Shown: positions 25,856 through 36,087 of the stretch, piece after piece
Position numbering within the stretch: the stretch's first letter is position 1
How the letters are laid out: each line of letters starts with the position of its first letter
Assembly (NCBI GenBank): GCA_963832715.1
Contig: CAWHVB010000002.1
Span: 372,001-436,000 of the forward strand
Length of the DNA stretch: 64,000 nucleotides
Direction of reading: 5' to 3'
Source of the DNA: DATFVA01 sp963832715
GTDB lineage: Bacteria; Bacteroidota; Ignavibacteria; Ignavibacteriales; Ignavibacteriaceae
Notes under the pieces: model-generated
What the model was told of the DNA's origin: nothing
The model's input: the letters and a program-made list of their open reading frames with translations, nothing else
Database searches by the model: none
Position numbers and translations under genes: made by a program

Positions 25856-28120
25856 TTACTGAAGACTAAATGGAACATCAACAGATAAAGTGATATTCCT
25901 GCCGATATTATGGACACCCAGCGGCTTCAGTATGCTGAGGTGACTGATATAGTATTCATCAAATAAGTTTGTTGCAACAATTGAAAAATTAACGGGACTA
26001 TTCCAGATTGTGACTGAAGACTGGATACCTGCATTTATAAGAGTATAAGCTCCTGTTGAATCTTCCTCAGCCGCAGTTTTCGTTTGTTTGAGATAATGAT
26101 CTCCGGAAACGAAAAAAGAAAAATTGTAGAAGGCTGACCAGTCAGGTATGTTAAATTTAACCTTCCCGGTTATTTTATCCGCCGGCATAAAAGGAAGGTA
26201 AGTTCCGTCTTCCCTCTTGCCTATAACCGTAGAATACGAGACAGAGAGATCAAGGAGATCAGCTGGATTATAATCCAGGCTTACCTCGCCGCCCTGCAGC
26301 AGAGAATTATCCTGCGTAAAGCGGTAAATCCGGTTGTCACTATGATATTCATCGGTCGGATTCAGAAAAATGAAATTGTTTACCTTGTTGTAGAAATAAT
26401 TAATATCGGCGCTGAAATTTTCGGCCTGGAAAATTACTCCCGCATCAATCTGGTAATTATGCTCGCTCTTTAATTCACTATTTCCTATTTCGTATCTTGT
26501 AGTTCCTTCATGAATTCCGTTAGATGCTAATTCTGCAAGGTTAGGAGCCCTGTAGCCTGTAGCAAAATTCAGCTTTCCGGTAAAATTCCCGGTAAAATTA
26601 TAAGAAGCTCCAATCGCTCCGTTCAGGACAGAGTACTCATTATCGATGGGAAGCATTTCTGCAGAGAAATCGGTAGCGGGCATCATTTCAGTTTTTACCG
26701 TCTTAAAGTCATACCGGAGTCCTGTTTCAACATTCAATTTCTCAAAGTTTTCTTTCAGATAGGTAAATGCAGAATATTCATTCATATCAGCATTAGGAAC
26801 CAGGATACGGCCTCCGTCATTCTCGTTATTCTGGATATTGCCCTGAGCGCCGACAGTCAGTTCCAGGTTCTGTGTAAGCTGATGTATCCATTCCAGGTTA
26901 GAAGTAAATGTGTTCAGTATAATGTCAAGTTCACCTGCATCGCCTGCTGCTGCAGCATCCTGGGCTCCTTCCTGTTCCTGCCTGTGATTGTTCTGAAAAC
27001 CCAGATCGAGTTTGAATTTTGATGCACCTGCGAAGAAAGTATTTCTCAGAGAAATTATGTGGTAATCAATGTTGTGGTGAGGACCTTCAAATTCACGTTC
27101 AAAATGATCCTCGGCAAGGTCTTTAGGATTGTTGAGATCGGCTTCTTCAACTACACCATAAATATTATGAGCAAAGGTATAATCGAGATTGGAGAAACCC
27201 CAGTCGTAAAAATAGCCGAACATTCCATTTGCATTTAGTGTCAGGAACCGAGTGTTAGGCACTTTATTTTCCTTACCATCCAGATAATCAGCCTGGGACT
27301 GACCGCCGACATGCAGCTGCCAGTTGATTTTTTTATTTGCTCCTTTGAATCCAAGTTCAGAATATGCACCGAGAGTATTCGTAAAAAGTTTAAGATTATA
27401 GTTCCCGAGTATTCTGCCGACCGGGGCGCCTTTTTCCGGTAAAAGATTTATGACGCCGCCCAGGGCTTCAGCTCCATACAGCAAAGCTGCAGGACCTTCG
27501 ATAACTTCGACCCTGTCGACACCCACTTCCTCCAGACCGAAACCGTGCTCTTCCTGCCACTGCTGGTTATCAAATCTTACTCCATTCAGAACAGTCGCTA
27601 TTCTGTATCCATAAAGACCTCTGATGACGGGTTTGGAAATTGCAAGTCCGTTTGATAAAGTACTTATACCCGGCAGCTCTGCAAGAGTCTGGGTGAGCGT
27701 AACCATACCATTATACCTCAGATCTTTGGCTGAAGCTACTTCAACTTTATAAGGAACTTTTTCTTTATTTAAAACTGAATTTCCGAGTACTACAACTTCA
27801 CCAATTTCCAGCCTGGTTGGTTCCAGAACTGCATTTAATTCATTCTTTCCACTATTAATATCAATGCTTTTTACTTCTGTTTTATAGCCGACATAACTGA
27901 ATTGAAGAGTAAAATTTCCTTCCGGCAGGTTAGTAAAAGTATAGTTCCCATCCATATCGGATACAACCCCGCGCTGAAGTTCACGAATGAAAATATCAAC
28001 CGCAGGAAGAACCTCCCCGGTTTTAGCACCGGTTACTTTCCCTGTGAGACTGTTTTGGGCATTAACGATCACCGTTAATGCCAGGAAGAACATTATTGTT
28101 TTAATGTAATATAATTTCAT
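25856..28120 (-). CDS. TonB-dependent outer-membrane receptor
   Basis: 754 residues. Signal peptide (TIMFFLALTVIVNAQ), then a carboxypeptidase-D regulatory-like domain at ~25-105 (SLTGKVTGAKTGEVLPAVDIF, GNYTFTNLPEGNFTLQFSYVGYK), the plug domain at ~115-225 (GVDRVEVIEGPAALLYGAEALGG) and a 22-strand barrel to the end. These receptors take up siderophores, cobalamin, metals or glycans with energy from TonB. No SusD partner is adjacent, so a metal or siderophore substrate is more likely than a polysaccharide (inference). The barrel contains a His/Glu/Asp-rich loop (LAEDHFEREFEGPHHNIDYH) that could bind metal. AGGT precedes the ATG. Confidence 0.93.
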   Translation of the reverse strand: MKLYYIKTIMFFLALTVIVNAQNSLTGKVTGAKTGEVLPAVDIFIRELQRGVVSDMDGNYTFTNLPEGNFTLQFSYVGYKTEVKSIDINSGKNELNAVLEPTRLEIGEVVVLGNSVLNKEKVPYKVEVASAKDLRYNGMVTLTQTLAELPGISTLSNGLAISKPVIRGLYGYRIATVLNGVRFDNQQWQEEHGFGLEEVGVDRVEVIEGPAALLYGAEALGGVINLLPEKGAPVGRILGNYNLKLFTNTLGAYSELGFKGANKKINWQLHVGGQSQADYLDGKENKVPNTRFLTLNANGMFGYFYDWGFSNLDYTFAHNIYGVVEEADLNNPKDLAEDHFEREFEGPHHNIDYHIISLRNTFFAGASKFKLDLGFQNNHRQEQEGAQDAAAAGDAGELDIILNTFTSNLEWIHQLTQNLELTVGAQGNIQNNENDGGRILVPNADMNEYSAFTYLKENFEKLNVETGLRYDFKTVKTEMMPATDFSAEMLPIDNEYSVLNGAIGASYNFTGNFTGKLNFATGYRAPNLAELASNGIHEGTTRYEIGNSELKSEHNYQIDAGVIFQAENFSADINYFYNKVNNFIFLNPTDEYHSDNRIYRFTQDNSLLQGGEVSLDYNPADLLDLSVSYSTVIGKREDGTYLPFMPADKITGKVKFNIPDWSAFYNFSFFVSGDHYLKQTKTAAEEDSTGAYTLINAGIQSSVTIWNSPVNFSIVATNLFDEYYISHLSILKPLGVHNIGRNITLSVDVPFSLQ

Positions 28121-28208
28121 AGATCATTACCTGAGTTTAAATGTTGTTAATGATTATAAGAATCGTACCGCTGCATTGAAGGGCAGATTCTCAGGGGACA
28201 ATTGAAAA

Positions 28209-28745
28209 CTAACCGTTAACGATCTGAATTTGGGGAGGAGGGTAAATTTTTTCAGGTATTACTGATTGTACTGATTGAATTGTATATAAGCATAACTCCG
28301 CCGAAACGGTGTTTATCTCATTGTTATTTCCATCCGGAGGAAGATAATTTTTAAGTAGGTTTTTGAGAATCGAAGTAACGAAATTATCAGGAACAGATAA
28401 AGGATTATCACTGAGATCATTTAATGATTTGAATGCTGTATGAAGACGGGTATCTTTTTTATCGCTGACGCAGTAAAGAATTATATCATCCCCGGTATCT
28501 TTCTTGAAAATGATATCATACATTTCGTTGTCACAGCTGACTTCATGGTCGTTAATCAACCGCAGATTGCCATTTTTCAGGCTGAATTCGACAATATTAT
28601 CACTGGCTATGGCTTCCGGGTGTGCCTCAATAAGTTCCAGGTTTTCTGCCCTTGACTGCTGCAGCATAAAAATCACTACCAGGTTAAACCCGAAAGTATT
28701 TAGCATTATAAGTATGCCCAGTAAAGAGCTTATCATTTTTCTCAT
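28209..28745 (-). CDS. Small membrane-anchored protein upstream of the TonB receptor
   Basis: 178 residues, family not recognised. Residues ~5-30 are hydrophobic (ISSLLGILIMLNTFGFNLVVIF) and probably an uncleaved anchor or signal; the rest is soluble and ends in a proline-rich PEKIYPPPQIQ tail. It has Cys at ~72 and ~98. It lies 88 bases upstream of the receptor on the same strand. Short single-span proteins with Pro-rich tails next to TonB receptors occur in Bacteroidota, so a role in the same uptake process is possible, but this rests on position only. Confidence 0.72.
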   Translation of the reverse strand: MRKMISSLLGILIMLNTFGFNLVVIFMLQQSRAENLELIEAHPEAIASDNIVEFSLKNGNLRLINDHEVSCDNEMYDIIFKKDTGDDIILYCVSDKKDTRLHTAFKSLNDLSDNPLSVPDNFVTSILKNLLKNYLPPDGNNNEINTVSAELCLYTIQSVQSVIPEKIYPPPQIQIVNG

Positions 28746-28808
28746 CAGGAGACAAAGTTAAGAAAAAAAGATACTATTCAAAACGATAATTTTGTTGATA
28801 GGCAACTA

Positions 28809-31637
28809 TTATGAAATATGAATTTCCTTTTTAAGATATTCCCCTGTAATGCTTTTTTTGTTGGATATTATCTGTTCAGGAGTACCTTCTGCGATGATTC
28901 TGCCGCCGAACTCGCCCCCGCCGGGACCCAGGTCTATAATCCAGTCCGCCGTTTTTATCACATCCAGGTTATGCTCCACCACTATAACGGTATTGCCCTT
29001 ATCGACCAGTTTATTTAATACCTTAAGGAGTATATTAACATCTTCAAAGTGCAGTCCCGTTGTCGGTTCATCAAGAATGTATAGAGTCTTGCCGGTTGAT
29101 ACCTTGCTCAATTCAGTTGCAAGTTTAACGCGCTGGGCCTCACCGCCTGATAAAGTAGTAGCCTGCTGCCCCAGGGTAATATACCCCAGACCCACATCAT
29201 GAATAGCTTTAAGTTTTCTTTTTATTCTTGGAAGATCGAGAAAAAACTCAAGAGCCTCATCAACTGTCATCTCAAGAACATCGGCAATTGATTTTGTTTT
29301 ATAGAGTATTTCAAGTGTTTCGCGGTTATACCGCTTTCCGTGGCATACATCGCATTCCACATAAACATCGGGAAGAAAGTTCATTTCAATTTTCTTTAGT
29401 CCGTCGCCGCTGCATTCTTCACACCTTCCGCCGGGTACATTAAAACTGAACCTGCCGGTAGCATAACCGCGCATTTTTGATTCCGGCAGCTGGGAGTAAA
29501 GATCTCTTATGAAAGTGAATAAACCCGTATAAGTGGCAGGATTTGATCTTGGGGTTCTGCCTATCGGCGATTGATCAATCTCGATGATTTTGTCGATATT
29601 CTCAAGACCTTCAACCGATCTAAATGGAAGCGGAACTGATTTCGACTTATAAATTCTGTTCATAAGAATTTTAACAAGAGTTTCATTTACCAGGGATGAT
29701 TTTCCCGAACCGCTTACCCCGGTAACAAGTGTTAATGTACCCAATGGCACTTTAAGGTTCACATTTTTCAGATTAAATCCGGAGGCACCTTTTAATTCAA
29801 GAAAATTTCCATTCCCTTCCCTTCTATTCAGCGGAACAGCTATTTCTTTTTTATTCTTCAAATAAGCAAGAGTAAGAGAATCAATTCCGTTTGTTGAATT
29901 CATGAGTTTCCTGGTTTCCCCGGCCAGGCATAATTTCCCGCCATGTTCGCCGGCTCCGGGTCCCAGATCAATCATATAATCCGAACTTTCTATCGTTTCT
30001 CTGTCGTGCTCTACCACTATGACGGTGTTGCCAAGGTCCCTTAAGTTTTTCAATGATTTTATAAGCTTTATATTATCGCTTTGATGGAGACCGATGCTTG
30101 GTTCATCCAGGACATAAAGAACTCCGGCTAATTGTGAGCCGATCTGTGTTGCGAGTCTTATCCTCTGCGACTCTCCTCCCGACAATGTTCTGGCAGAGCG
30201 GTCAAGAGTTAAATAATCGAGACCAACATTTAAGAGGAAATTCAACCTCCCCGTTATCTCCTTCAGTATAGGCTTTGCTATTATTGCATCTCTTCCTTTA
30301 AGCTTTACCTTTTTAAAAAATTCCTCCGCCCTGCTGATTGAGAGTGAGGTCACCTCACTGATATTCATCTCTTTGAATTTAACAGCTAAGGATTCCTGCT
30401 TTAACCTTCCGCCGCCGCAAGAGGGGCATTTAATCGTATTCATGTAGGATTCTACCCATTCACGAATATTATTTGAACTGGTGGTGTTATAATAATTCCT
30501 GAGGTAATTTATAAGACCCGAAAACTTATGATGGTATGTAACTGGTTTCCCTCCGCCGTATGAATAAGAAAAAGCAATTTTCTCTTTACTGCCGTTAAGC
30601 AATATATCTTTCTGCTCTTCGGACAGATCTTTAAGCTTTGTATCGAAGTTGAAATTAAATCTCTCAGCTACAGCAGTCAGCTGATTAAAGAACCATATCG
30701 ACCGTGGTTTTCCCAGGGCAGCAATCCCCTCTTCATTTATCGATTTATTCCAATCAGGGATGATCAGGTTAATATCCAGTTCCTTCTTTTCTCCGAGCCC
30801 TTCGCAATCGGGACAGGAACCGTAAGGTGAATTGAATGAAAATGAATTGGGAGCAAGTTCCCTGTAGCTTATTCCGCAGGTCAGGCAGGCCAGGTGCCGG
30901 CTGAATACAAAATCTTTATCTCCGTCATTTACAACGAGTATACCATTGCCGTAATTCAGGGCAACATCTACAGACTCGCTTATCCTGGCTCGTGCATTTT
31001 CAGATGCTGTTAGTTTATCAACTACTATTTCAATATTGTGTATCTTATATCGATCGACCTGGAATCCCTTAGAGATCTCAACGAATTCATTATCTACTCT
31101 TACCCTCAGAAAACCATCTGATAATATCTCCTCAAAAAGTTCACGGTAATGACCTTTCCTGCCCCTTACTACGGGAGCCAGTATAGAGACTTTCCTGCCT
31201 GAAAGTGTTGATATTATGGAATCAATAATCTGAGCCGAAGACTGACGCGTAACGGGTTTACCGCAGTTGTAGCAATAAGGAATACCGAGCCGGGCATACA
31301 GCAGACGCAGGTAATCATAAATTTCAGTAACGGTTCCCACAGTGGATCTTGGATTTCCCGAGGTTGACTTCTGTTCAATAGAGATTGCCGGGCTGAGACC
31401 CTCTATCAAATCTACTTCCGGTTTTTCAAGCATATCGAGGAACTGCCTGGCGTATGCAGATAACGATTCAATATATCTTCTCTGGCCTTCAGCATAGATA
31501 GTATCAAAAGCAAGTGAAGATTTGCCAGAACCTGATAATCCGGTAATTACAGTAAATGACTCGCGGGGAATTTCGACATCAATATCTTTGAGATTATGTT
31601 CTCTTGCACCTTTAACAATTATTGTCTCTTTTTCCAA
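28809..31637 (-). CDS. uvrA: UvrABC excinuclease subunit A
   Basis: 942 residues, normal length. Two ABC ATPase halves: Walker A GLSGSGKSS near 33 and GVSGSGKSS near 640; signature LSGGESQR near 490 and LSGGEAQR near 830. Zinc-finger cysteines are intact (CLTCGISY...CPDCEG; CEECSGDG...CDVCHGKRY). It scans DNA for bulky damage with UvrB. The start is TTG at 31637, immediately leading into the conserved EKETIIVKGAREHNLKDI. Divergent from the YigZ gene; no SOS box was identified. Confidence 0.97.
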   Translation of the reverse strand: MEKETIIVKGAREHNLKDIDVEIPRESFTVITGLSGSGKSSLAFDTIYAEGQRRYIESLSAYARQFLDMLEKPEVDLIEGLSPAISIEQKSTSGNPRSTVGTVTEIYDYLRLLYARLGIPYCYNCGKPVTRQSSAQIIDSIISTLSGRKVSILAPVVRGRKGHYRELFEEILSDGFLRVRVDNEFVEISKGFQVDRYKIHNIEIVVDKLTASENARARISESVDVALNYGNGILVVNDGDKDFVFSRHLACLTCGISYRELAPNSFSFNSPYGSCPDCEGLGEKKELDINLIIPDWNKSINEEGIAALGKPRSIWFFNQLTAVAERFNFNFDTKLKDLSEEQKDILLNGSKEKIAFSYSYGGGKPVTYHHKFSGLINYLRNYYNTTSSNNIREWVESYMNTIKCPSCGGGRLKQESLAVKFKEMNISEVTSLSISRAEEFFKKVKLKGRDAIIAKPILKEITGRLNFLLNVGLDYLTLDRSARTLSGGESQRIRLATQIGSQLAGVLYVLDEPSIGLHQSDNIKLIKSLKNLRDLGNTVIVVEHDRETIESSDYMIDLGPGAGEHGGKLCLAGETRKLMNSTNGIDSLTLAYLKNKKEIAVPLNRREGNGNFLELKGASGFNLKNVNLKVPLGTLTLVTGVSGSGKSSLVNETLVKILMNRIYKSKSVPLPFRSVEGLENIDKIIEIDQSPIGRTPRSNPATYTGLFTFIRDLYSQLPESKMRGYATGRFSFNVPGGRCEECSGDGLKKIEMNFLPDVYVECDVCHGKRYNRETLEILYKTKSIADVLEMTVDEALEFFLDLPRIKRKLKAIHDVGLGYITLGQQATTLSGGEAQRVKLATELSKVSTGKTLYILDEPTTGLHFEDVNILLKVLNKLVDKGNTVIVVEHNLDVIKTADWIIDLGPGGGEFGGRIIAEGTPEQIISNKKSITGEYLKKEIHIS

Positions 31638-31795
31638 ATCCCAAAATCCTTAATTAATAAGCTTTAAATATTATTGATTAGGGCATATAAAATCAATTTA
31701 ATTAGTAGTGCATTAGTCACCTTTGTGTATCAAATAAAGGGGAGTTTTAACGAATTTGCCTTATCTTTGTAAAAAATGATAAATTTACTATTACT

Positions 31796-32425
31796 ATGTT
31801 CACCGTTGATACGATTAAAACGATAAATTCACCCGCTGAAAGCACATACAAAGAAAAGGGCTCCGATTTTATTGCGAGGGCATATCATGCGGAATCGGAG
31901 GCAGAAGTAAAAGACTACCTGGAAGAAACGAAAAAAGAACATTATGATGCTTCCCATCATTGCTATGCATTCAGGTTTAAAGATGATTCATTCCGTTATT
32001 CAGATGCGGGAGAACCGAATGGGACAGCGGGAATAAGGATCCTCAATGCCATCGATCATTACGGGTTAAAGGATATCCTTGTAATTGTTACCCGGTATTT
32101 CGGAGGGACCAAACTAGGTGTCGGACCTCTCGGGAAAGCTTACTACACAAGTGCAGAACTCCTCCTTAAGGATTGTTCGTATGTGGAGCAAAAACCGTAC
32201 TACAGAGTGAGCATCCTATGCGATTTCAGTTTTATAAGTCTTGTGCACAGACTGCTTTCAAACTTTTACGGAATAATTGAAAATATTGATTATGGCGATT
32301 CAGTCACTTTCGGATCGCTTATTCCGGCCGAAAATACAGGCGATTTTATAAGAGAGGTGAGGGATTCAAGCAATGGAAATATTAAAGTTGACAAACAGCC
32401 GGAAATAATATTTCAGAAGATTTAA
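31796..32425 (+). CDS. YigZ/IMPACT-family protein
   Basis: 209 residues. N-terminal UPF0029 (IMPACT) domain with SDFIARAYHAES, SHHCYAFRF, SDAGEPNGTAG and VTRYFGGTKLGVGPLGKAY; C-terminal EF-G-V-like domain from ~140. Bacterial members are conserved cytoplasmic proteins of uncertain function; the eukaryotic relative modulates translation control. Expressed divergently from uvrA. Confidence 0.92.
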   Translation: MFTVDTIKTINSPAESTYKEKGSDFIARAYHAESEAEVKDYLEETKKEHYDASHHCYAFRFKDDSFRYSDAGEPNGTAGIRILNAIDHYGLKDILVIVTRYFGGTKLGVGPLGKAYYTSAELLLKDCSYVEQKPYYRVSILCDFSFISLVHRLLSNFYGIIENIDYGDSVTFGSLIPAENTGDFIREVRDSSNGNIKVDKQPEIIFQKI

Positions 32426-32492
32426 AATTATATTGATTTAATACTCAATAAAACCGATATTTGATATAATCAAATAATTTATAGGAACAATA

Positions 32493-32948
32493 ATGGCAGT
32501 AAAAAAGGGTCAGACTGAAAACGCATCCAAACTTGCAGACCTTACATTTAAACTGCTGGCAAACTGCCAGGAGAAGGAAGCAAGATTAGCAGAGAATTAC
32601 GGGTTAACACAGTCCGAATTCAGGTGCCTCCGTTTATTTAACAAGGATGATATCTTAAATAACAAACAGGTTGCTGAGAGGATGAACCTTAGTCCCAGCA
32701 GGTTAACCAGGATTATCGACGGGCTTGTTGTTAAAGGGTATATTATCAGGCAGATTGAACCCTCGGATAGAAGAAATATGAAGGTTCAGTTATCCAAACG
32801 GGGAAAGGTTATAGTGCAGAAACTTAATGATGCTTACGTAAAAATACATAAGGAAATATTAGAAGATATCGATAAAACTCAGCATAAACCGCTGATAAAT
32901 GCTATGGAGAACTTACTCGTGGCGCTTCAGAAATGGATAGCCAGGTAA
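32493..32948 (+). CDS. MarR-family transcriptional regulator
   Basis: 151 residues. Winged helix-turn-helix with recognition segment NKQVAERMNLSPSRLTRIIDGLV and the wing SDRRNMKVQLSKRG; flanking helices form the dimer interface. MarR proteins repress efflux, stress or catabolic genes and release DNA on ligand binding. It starts 67 bases after the YigZ gene and its stop touches the convergent hypothetical gene. The target is not evident. Confidence 0.9.
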   Translation: MAVKKGQTENASKLADLTFKLLANCQEKEARLAENYGLTQSEFRCLRLFNKDDILNNKQVAERMNLSPSRLTRIIDGLVVKGYIIRQIEPSDRRNMKVQLSKRGKVIVQKLNDAYVKIHKEILEDIDKTQHKPLINAMENLLVALQKWIAR

Positions 32949-33377
32949 TCAATTAGGATTATTTCTTTTCAGGCGGTTCAGATATTTTTTTGTCCACTCA
33001 AGATCGTTCATTAGTTCTGTGAGATTAAACAAGCTGTTCTGTGAAAGATCCAGATAATTCTCCTTGAAATATTTCTGTGTCGATTCATCGGCATTTGCGA
33101 TAAGCTGTTCAAGATTCTCTTTTACTTTTTCAAGGTTTTGAGTAAGATCGATCTTAATTTGACCTGTATTCTGTACATCAGTAATACCCGAAGCTTTCTC
33201 AAGAACCCGGAATAGTCCAAGTACATATTTGGACGTAAAACTGAGGTCCTCAATAACGCCTTTCTGGTTATTAGCATAACCCAACTGAATGAGGAGGGAT
33301 AGATCATCCCTTCTCTTCAATTGATTGCCTGAATACTCTGCTATCTCATTAACTAAATTAAGACTGCTGTCTGTCAT
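32949..33377 (-). CDS. Conserved helical protein of unknown function
   Basis: 142 residues, cytoplasmic, mostly alpha-helical (NLVNEIAEYSGNQLKRRDDL, EKVKENLEQLIANADESTQ). No family recognised. Its ATG overlaps the stop of the O-methyltransferase gene by 4 bases, so the two are translationally coupled and probably work together. Convergent with the MarR gene with no gap. Confidence 0.75.
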   Translation of the reverse strand: MTDSSLNLVNEIAEYSGNQLKRRDDLSLLIQLGYANNQKGVIEDLSFTSKYVLGLFRVLEKASGITDVQNTGQIKIDLTQNLEKVKENLEQLIANADESTQKYFKENYLDLSQNSLFNLTELMNDLEWTKKYLNRLKRNNPN

Positions 33378-34015
33378 CCTTTAATACCTATCCCAATCCC
33401 ATCACCGACAGGAATAATTGTCGACTTAAGGTTTTTATGTGAAATGAAGATTTCGTTGAATTCTTTAATGTGAGCCGCCGATTCACGGTAATTAACGGGA
33501 ACCTTCTTTACTGCAGCATACCCATGCCATAGAAGATTATCTATAAATATTACGCCGTTTTTCTTAAGCAGAATGATAGAATAATTAAAGAGCTGCATAT
33601 AATCCTGCTTATCCGCATCTAGGAAAATGAAATCATATTTTTTATCGAGTCTGGGCATAATATTTAAGGCATCTCCTTCGAATATTTCAATTTTATCTCC
33701 AAGTCCCGCTTTTAGTATATTTTCATTAGCCAGCACTATATTGTCTTTACTTTTTTCGATCGTGTGCAGTACGGATTTTTTTTTAAGATTTTTTGCAATA
33801 CGGATCGATGAATATGCAATGGCGGTCCCTATCTCGAGCACTCTTTTGGGTTTCATCATTTTTATCAGAATTTCGAGGAGATCAGCCGATTGCCACGAAA
33901 GTATAGGCACTTTGTGTTTACCGGCATAGTCTTCCATTTCCAGAATTAATGGATCTTCCGGCTGCCTGAAATGATCCAGATATTTTTCCTGCTGATGATT
34001 CAGAATTGAGCTCAT
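33374..34015 (-). CDS. SAM-dependent O-methyltransferase (class I, CCoAOMT/TrmR-like)
   Basis: 213 residues of Rossmann type. Motif I is VLEIGTAIAYSSI near 60; the acidic loop is EGDALNI, and FIFLDADKQDY with IDNLLWHG give the metal-dependent active site of the family. Members methylate catechol-like hydroxyls; TrmR-type members methylate 5-hydroxyuridine in tRNA. Which applies here cannot be told. Coupled to the following 142-residue gene. Confidence 0.9.
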   Translation of the reverse strand: MSSILNHQQEKYLDHFRQPEDPLILEMEDYAGKHKVPILSWQSADLLEILIKMMKPKRVLEIGTAIAYSSIRIAKNLKKKSVLHTIEKSKDNIVLANENILKAGLGDKIEIFEGDALNIMPRLDKKYDFIFLDADKQDYMQLFNYSIILLKKNGVIFIDNLLWHGYAAVKKVPVNYRESAAHIKEFNEIFISHKNLKSTIIPVGDGIGIGIKG

Positions 34016-34128
34016 ATCTATCCTTAAATTATGATATAATAAATTTAAACATAAAATTATAAAAAGTTTTTATTCGTTGTCTTAGCCGGGGTGAATTGAA
34101 TCGGGAGAGTTTTTAATACAAGCAGAAC

Positions 34129-36087
34129 TTACTTCAGATAGACCATTTTGCGTGTATAAAATTTTCCATTCAGATTAAGAGTATATATATATATTCCGCT
34201 GGCGGCCTCAAATCCCTGGTCTGATATTCCATCCCACGAATTATGGTTAACACCGAGATGAGAAATGCCCTTGTAAAGCGTTTTAACCTTCCTGCCGACA
34301 GCATCATAAATTGTTAATTCAGCAGGGAAATTTCCTTCAGCAACATAATCAATAGTCGTGAAAGAGTTGAAGGGATTGGGGTAGTTATTTATAAGGATAT
34401 AATCAGCAGGAAAGTGTGACAGTGCGATATTAAGAGAAACAAACAGATCGCCATACTGTAATTTGTAAATCTTATCAACAGGATCACGATGAGCATTACC
34501 GGTGTTATCGTCGTACGTAAAATAAAAACCCACTTCCTGTCCAAATACAAAATACGGCAGCTGGCGCTGAAACGAATAATCATTCTCTGCGGTCATGTTT
34601 AATTCATCATAGTTTGTATTATCGGTCGAATAGTGAAGCACGACATTACTTACGGAAAACGTATCGATAAATGCCTTATGCAGCATATAGTTATTATTTA
34701 CCAGCTGAAGGTTGGGAAATGATATTGCTTTTGAGGCAGATAGAAGACCGTAACCCCGGTCATTATCGGGATTTCCGGCATTGTCCGATGATTCATGAAA
34801 TATACTTCTCACCTGTTCATTGGTAAGATGAGGATAAGCAGAAAGAAGTAAAGCAGCAATACCGCCTGCGATAGGAGTAGCCGAGGAAGTACCTGTGCCG
34901 TAAGTATAAAGATCAGAACCATTAGTTGAGGCTCCATATACATCTACACCCAGAGTGACCACATCAGGTTTAATTCTCCCGTCATAAGTCGGGCCCCGGC
35001 TGCTGAACGAAGCTACCATGTTATCATAATAAACTGCACCTACTGCCATGGTTTTAACGCCGTCTGCAGGAGCAAGTATGTAATACCATTGTGTACTACC
35101 TTCATTGCCTGCAGCTGTAATTGTCACCACACCGCGTCGAAATGCCATTTCAGCTGCCTTAGTTACAATTGTAGTCTTGCCGTCCATGTCGGCATACGTA
35201 TACGAATTACCCGAATCAAAGGTGTTGTACCCAAGGGAAGAACTGGTAACATCAACTCCCTGCCTCTCCATCCATATAAGGGCGGCGGCATAATTATCTT
35301 CTTCAGTGTGAGTTTCAGATGCTATGTTTTCCGTTTTTGCCAGAAGAAAAGATGAACCATAAGCAGCACCGATCAGAGTGCTGTCCTGATATCCTCCGAT
35401 AACTGAAAAGACAAATGTACCATGCGAATCCTGTCCAGGTACGTCCTGGCTCTGGTTTTCAGTAACACTATCACCAAACACGAAATCATACTCATTGAGG
35501 ACACGGGTATTTTTGAAAGCATTGTGAAATTTCCAGTGGAAACCCGAATCAAGAACGCCTATAATAATTCCACTACCGTCAATTCCTTTAGAATGAACCA
35601 CAGGTACGTCCGATAATGCTAATTGTTCATACGAAATTCCGTAATCTGTTTTATCAAAACCAGAAGATTTGGGCAGACCGGCATTTTTCATAACATCATC
35701 CTGGAACGACAGGACTTTGACAGGGACAATACTTTTAACAAACGGCAGTGACAAGGCCTGTTTTTTCTGTACATCTGTAAGACAGGCAGAGACAGAATTA
35801 AACCAGCTGAGTTTATTAACTATTTTTATACCAAGGGAGTTTAATTCTTCGATGTAATCCGGGTTAACGGGAAGATCTTCAAAAGTTATGATTGAGTCGG
35901 GATTCATAACCTTCTTTCGTCTTTCTATTGCGTGAGGGGAAAGATTGTTCAGGGCTTCCCGGTAAGTCAACGAGGATTTGCTGAGGGAAGCCTCCGATCC
36001 TTTATCACGGAAGTAGATAAAATATTTATCCTGTGAATGGAGATGTACAAATGGAATAATGAGAAGGAGGAAAATGAACTTTTTCAT
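34129..36087 (-). CDS. Secreted S8-family serine peptidase (subtilisin-like) with T9SS sorting domain
   Basis: 652 residues. Signal peptide (KKFIFLLLIIPFVHLHSQ), an inhibitor-like propeptide at ~20-125, then the catalytic domain with Asp180 (IIGVLDSGF), His222 (GQDSHGTFV), oxyanion Asn328 (ITAAGNEGS) and Ser401 (GTGTSSATPIAGG). A C-terminal beta region leads to a T9SS type A domain (LINNYPNPFNSFT, AASGIYIYTLNLNG, RKMVYLK); the motif reads NPFNS rather than NPFNP. It is an exported protease. Its ATG overlaps the stop of the signal peptidase I gene by 4 bases. Confidence 0.94.
   Translation of the reverse strand: MKKFIFLLLIIPFVHLHSQDKYFIYFRDKGSEASLSKSSLTYREALNNLSPHAIERRKKVMNPDSIITFEDLPVNPDYIEELNSLGIKIVNKLSWFNSVSACLTDVQKKQALSLPFVKSIVPVKVLSFQDDVMKNAGLPKSSGFDKTDYGISYEQLALSDVPVVHSKGIDGSGIIIGVLDSGFHWKFHNAFKNTRVLNEYDFVFGDSVTENQSQDVPGQDSHGTFVFSVIGGYQDSTLIGAAYGSSFLLAKTENIASETHTEEDNYAAALIWMERQGVDVTSSSLGYNTFDSGNSYTYADMDGKTTIVTKAAEMAFRRGVVTITAAGNEGSTQWYYILAPADGVKTMAVGAVYYDNMVASFSSRGPTYDGRIKPDVVTLGVDVYGASTNGSDLYTYGTGTSSATPIAGGIAALLLSAYPHLTNEQVRSIFHESSDNAGNPDNDRGYGLLSASKAISFPNLQLVNNNYMLHKAFIDTFSVSNVVLHYSTDNTNYDELNMTAENDYSFQRQLPYFVFGQEVGFYFTYDDNTGNAHRDPVDKIYKLQYGDLFVSLNIALSHFPADYILINNYPNPFNSFTTIDYVAEGNFPAELTIYDAVGRKVKTLYKGISHLGVNHNSWDGISDQGFEAASGIYIYTLNLNGKFYTRKMVYLK

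Noticed and set aside
31762..31769. TATCTTTG before the YigZ gene, matching the Bacteroidetes -7 promoter element
   Set aside because: No matching -33 TTTG element at the proper distance, so a promoter call is not supported.
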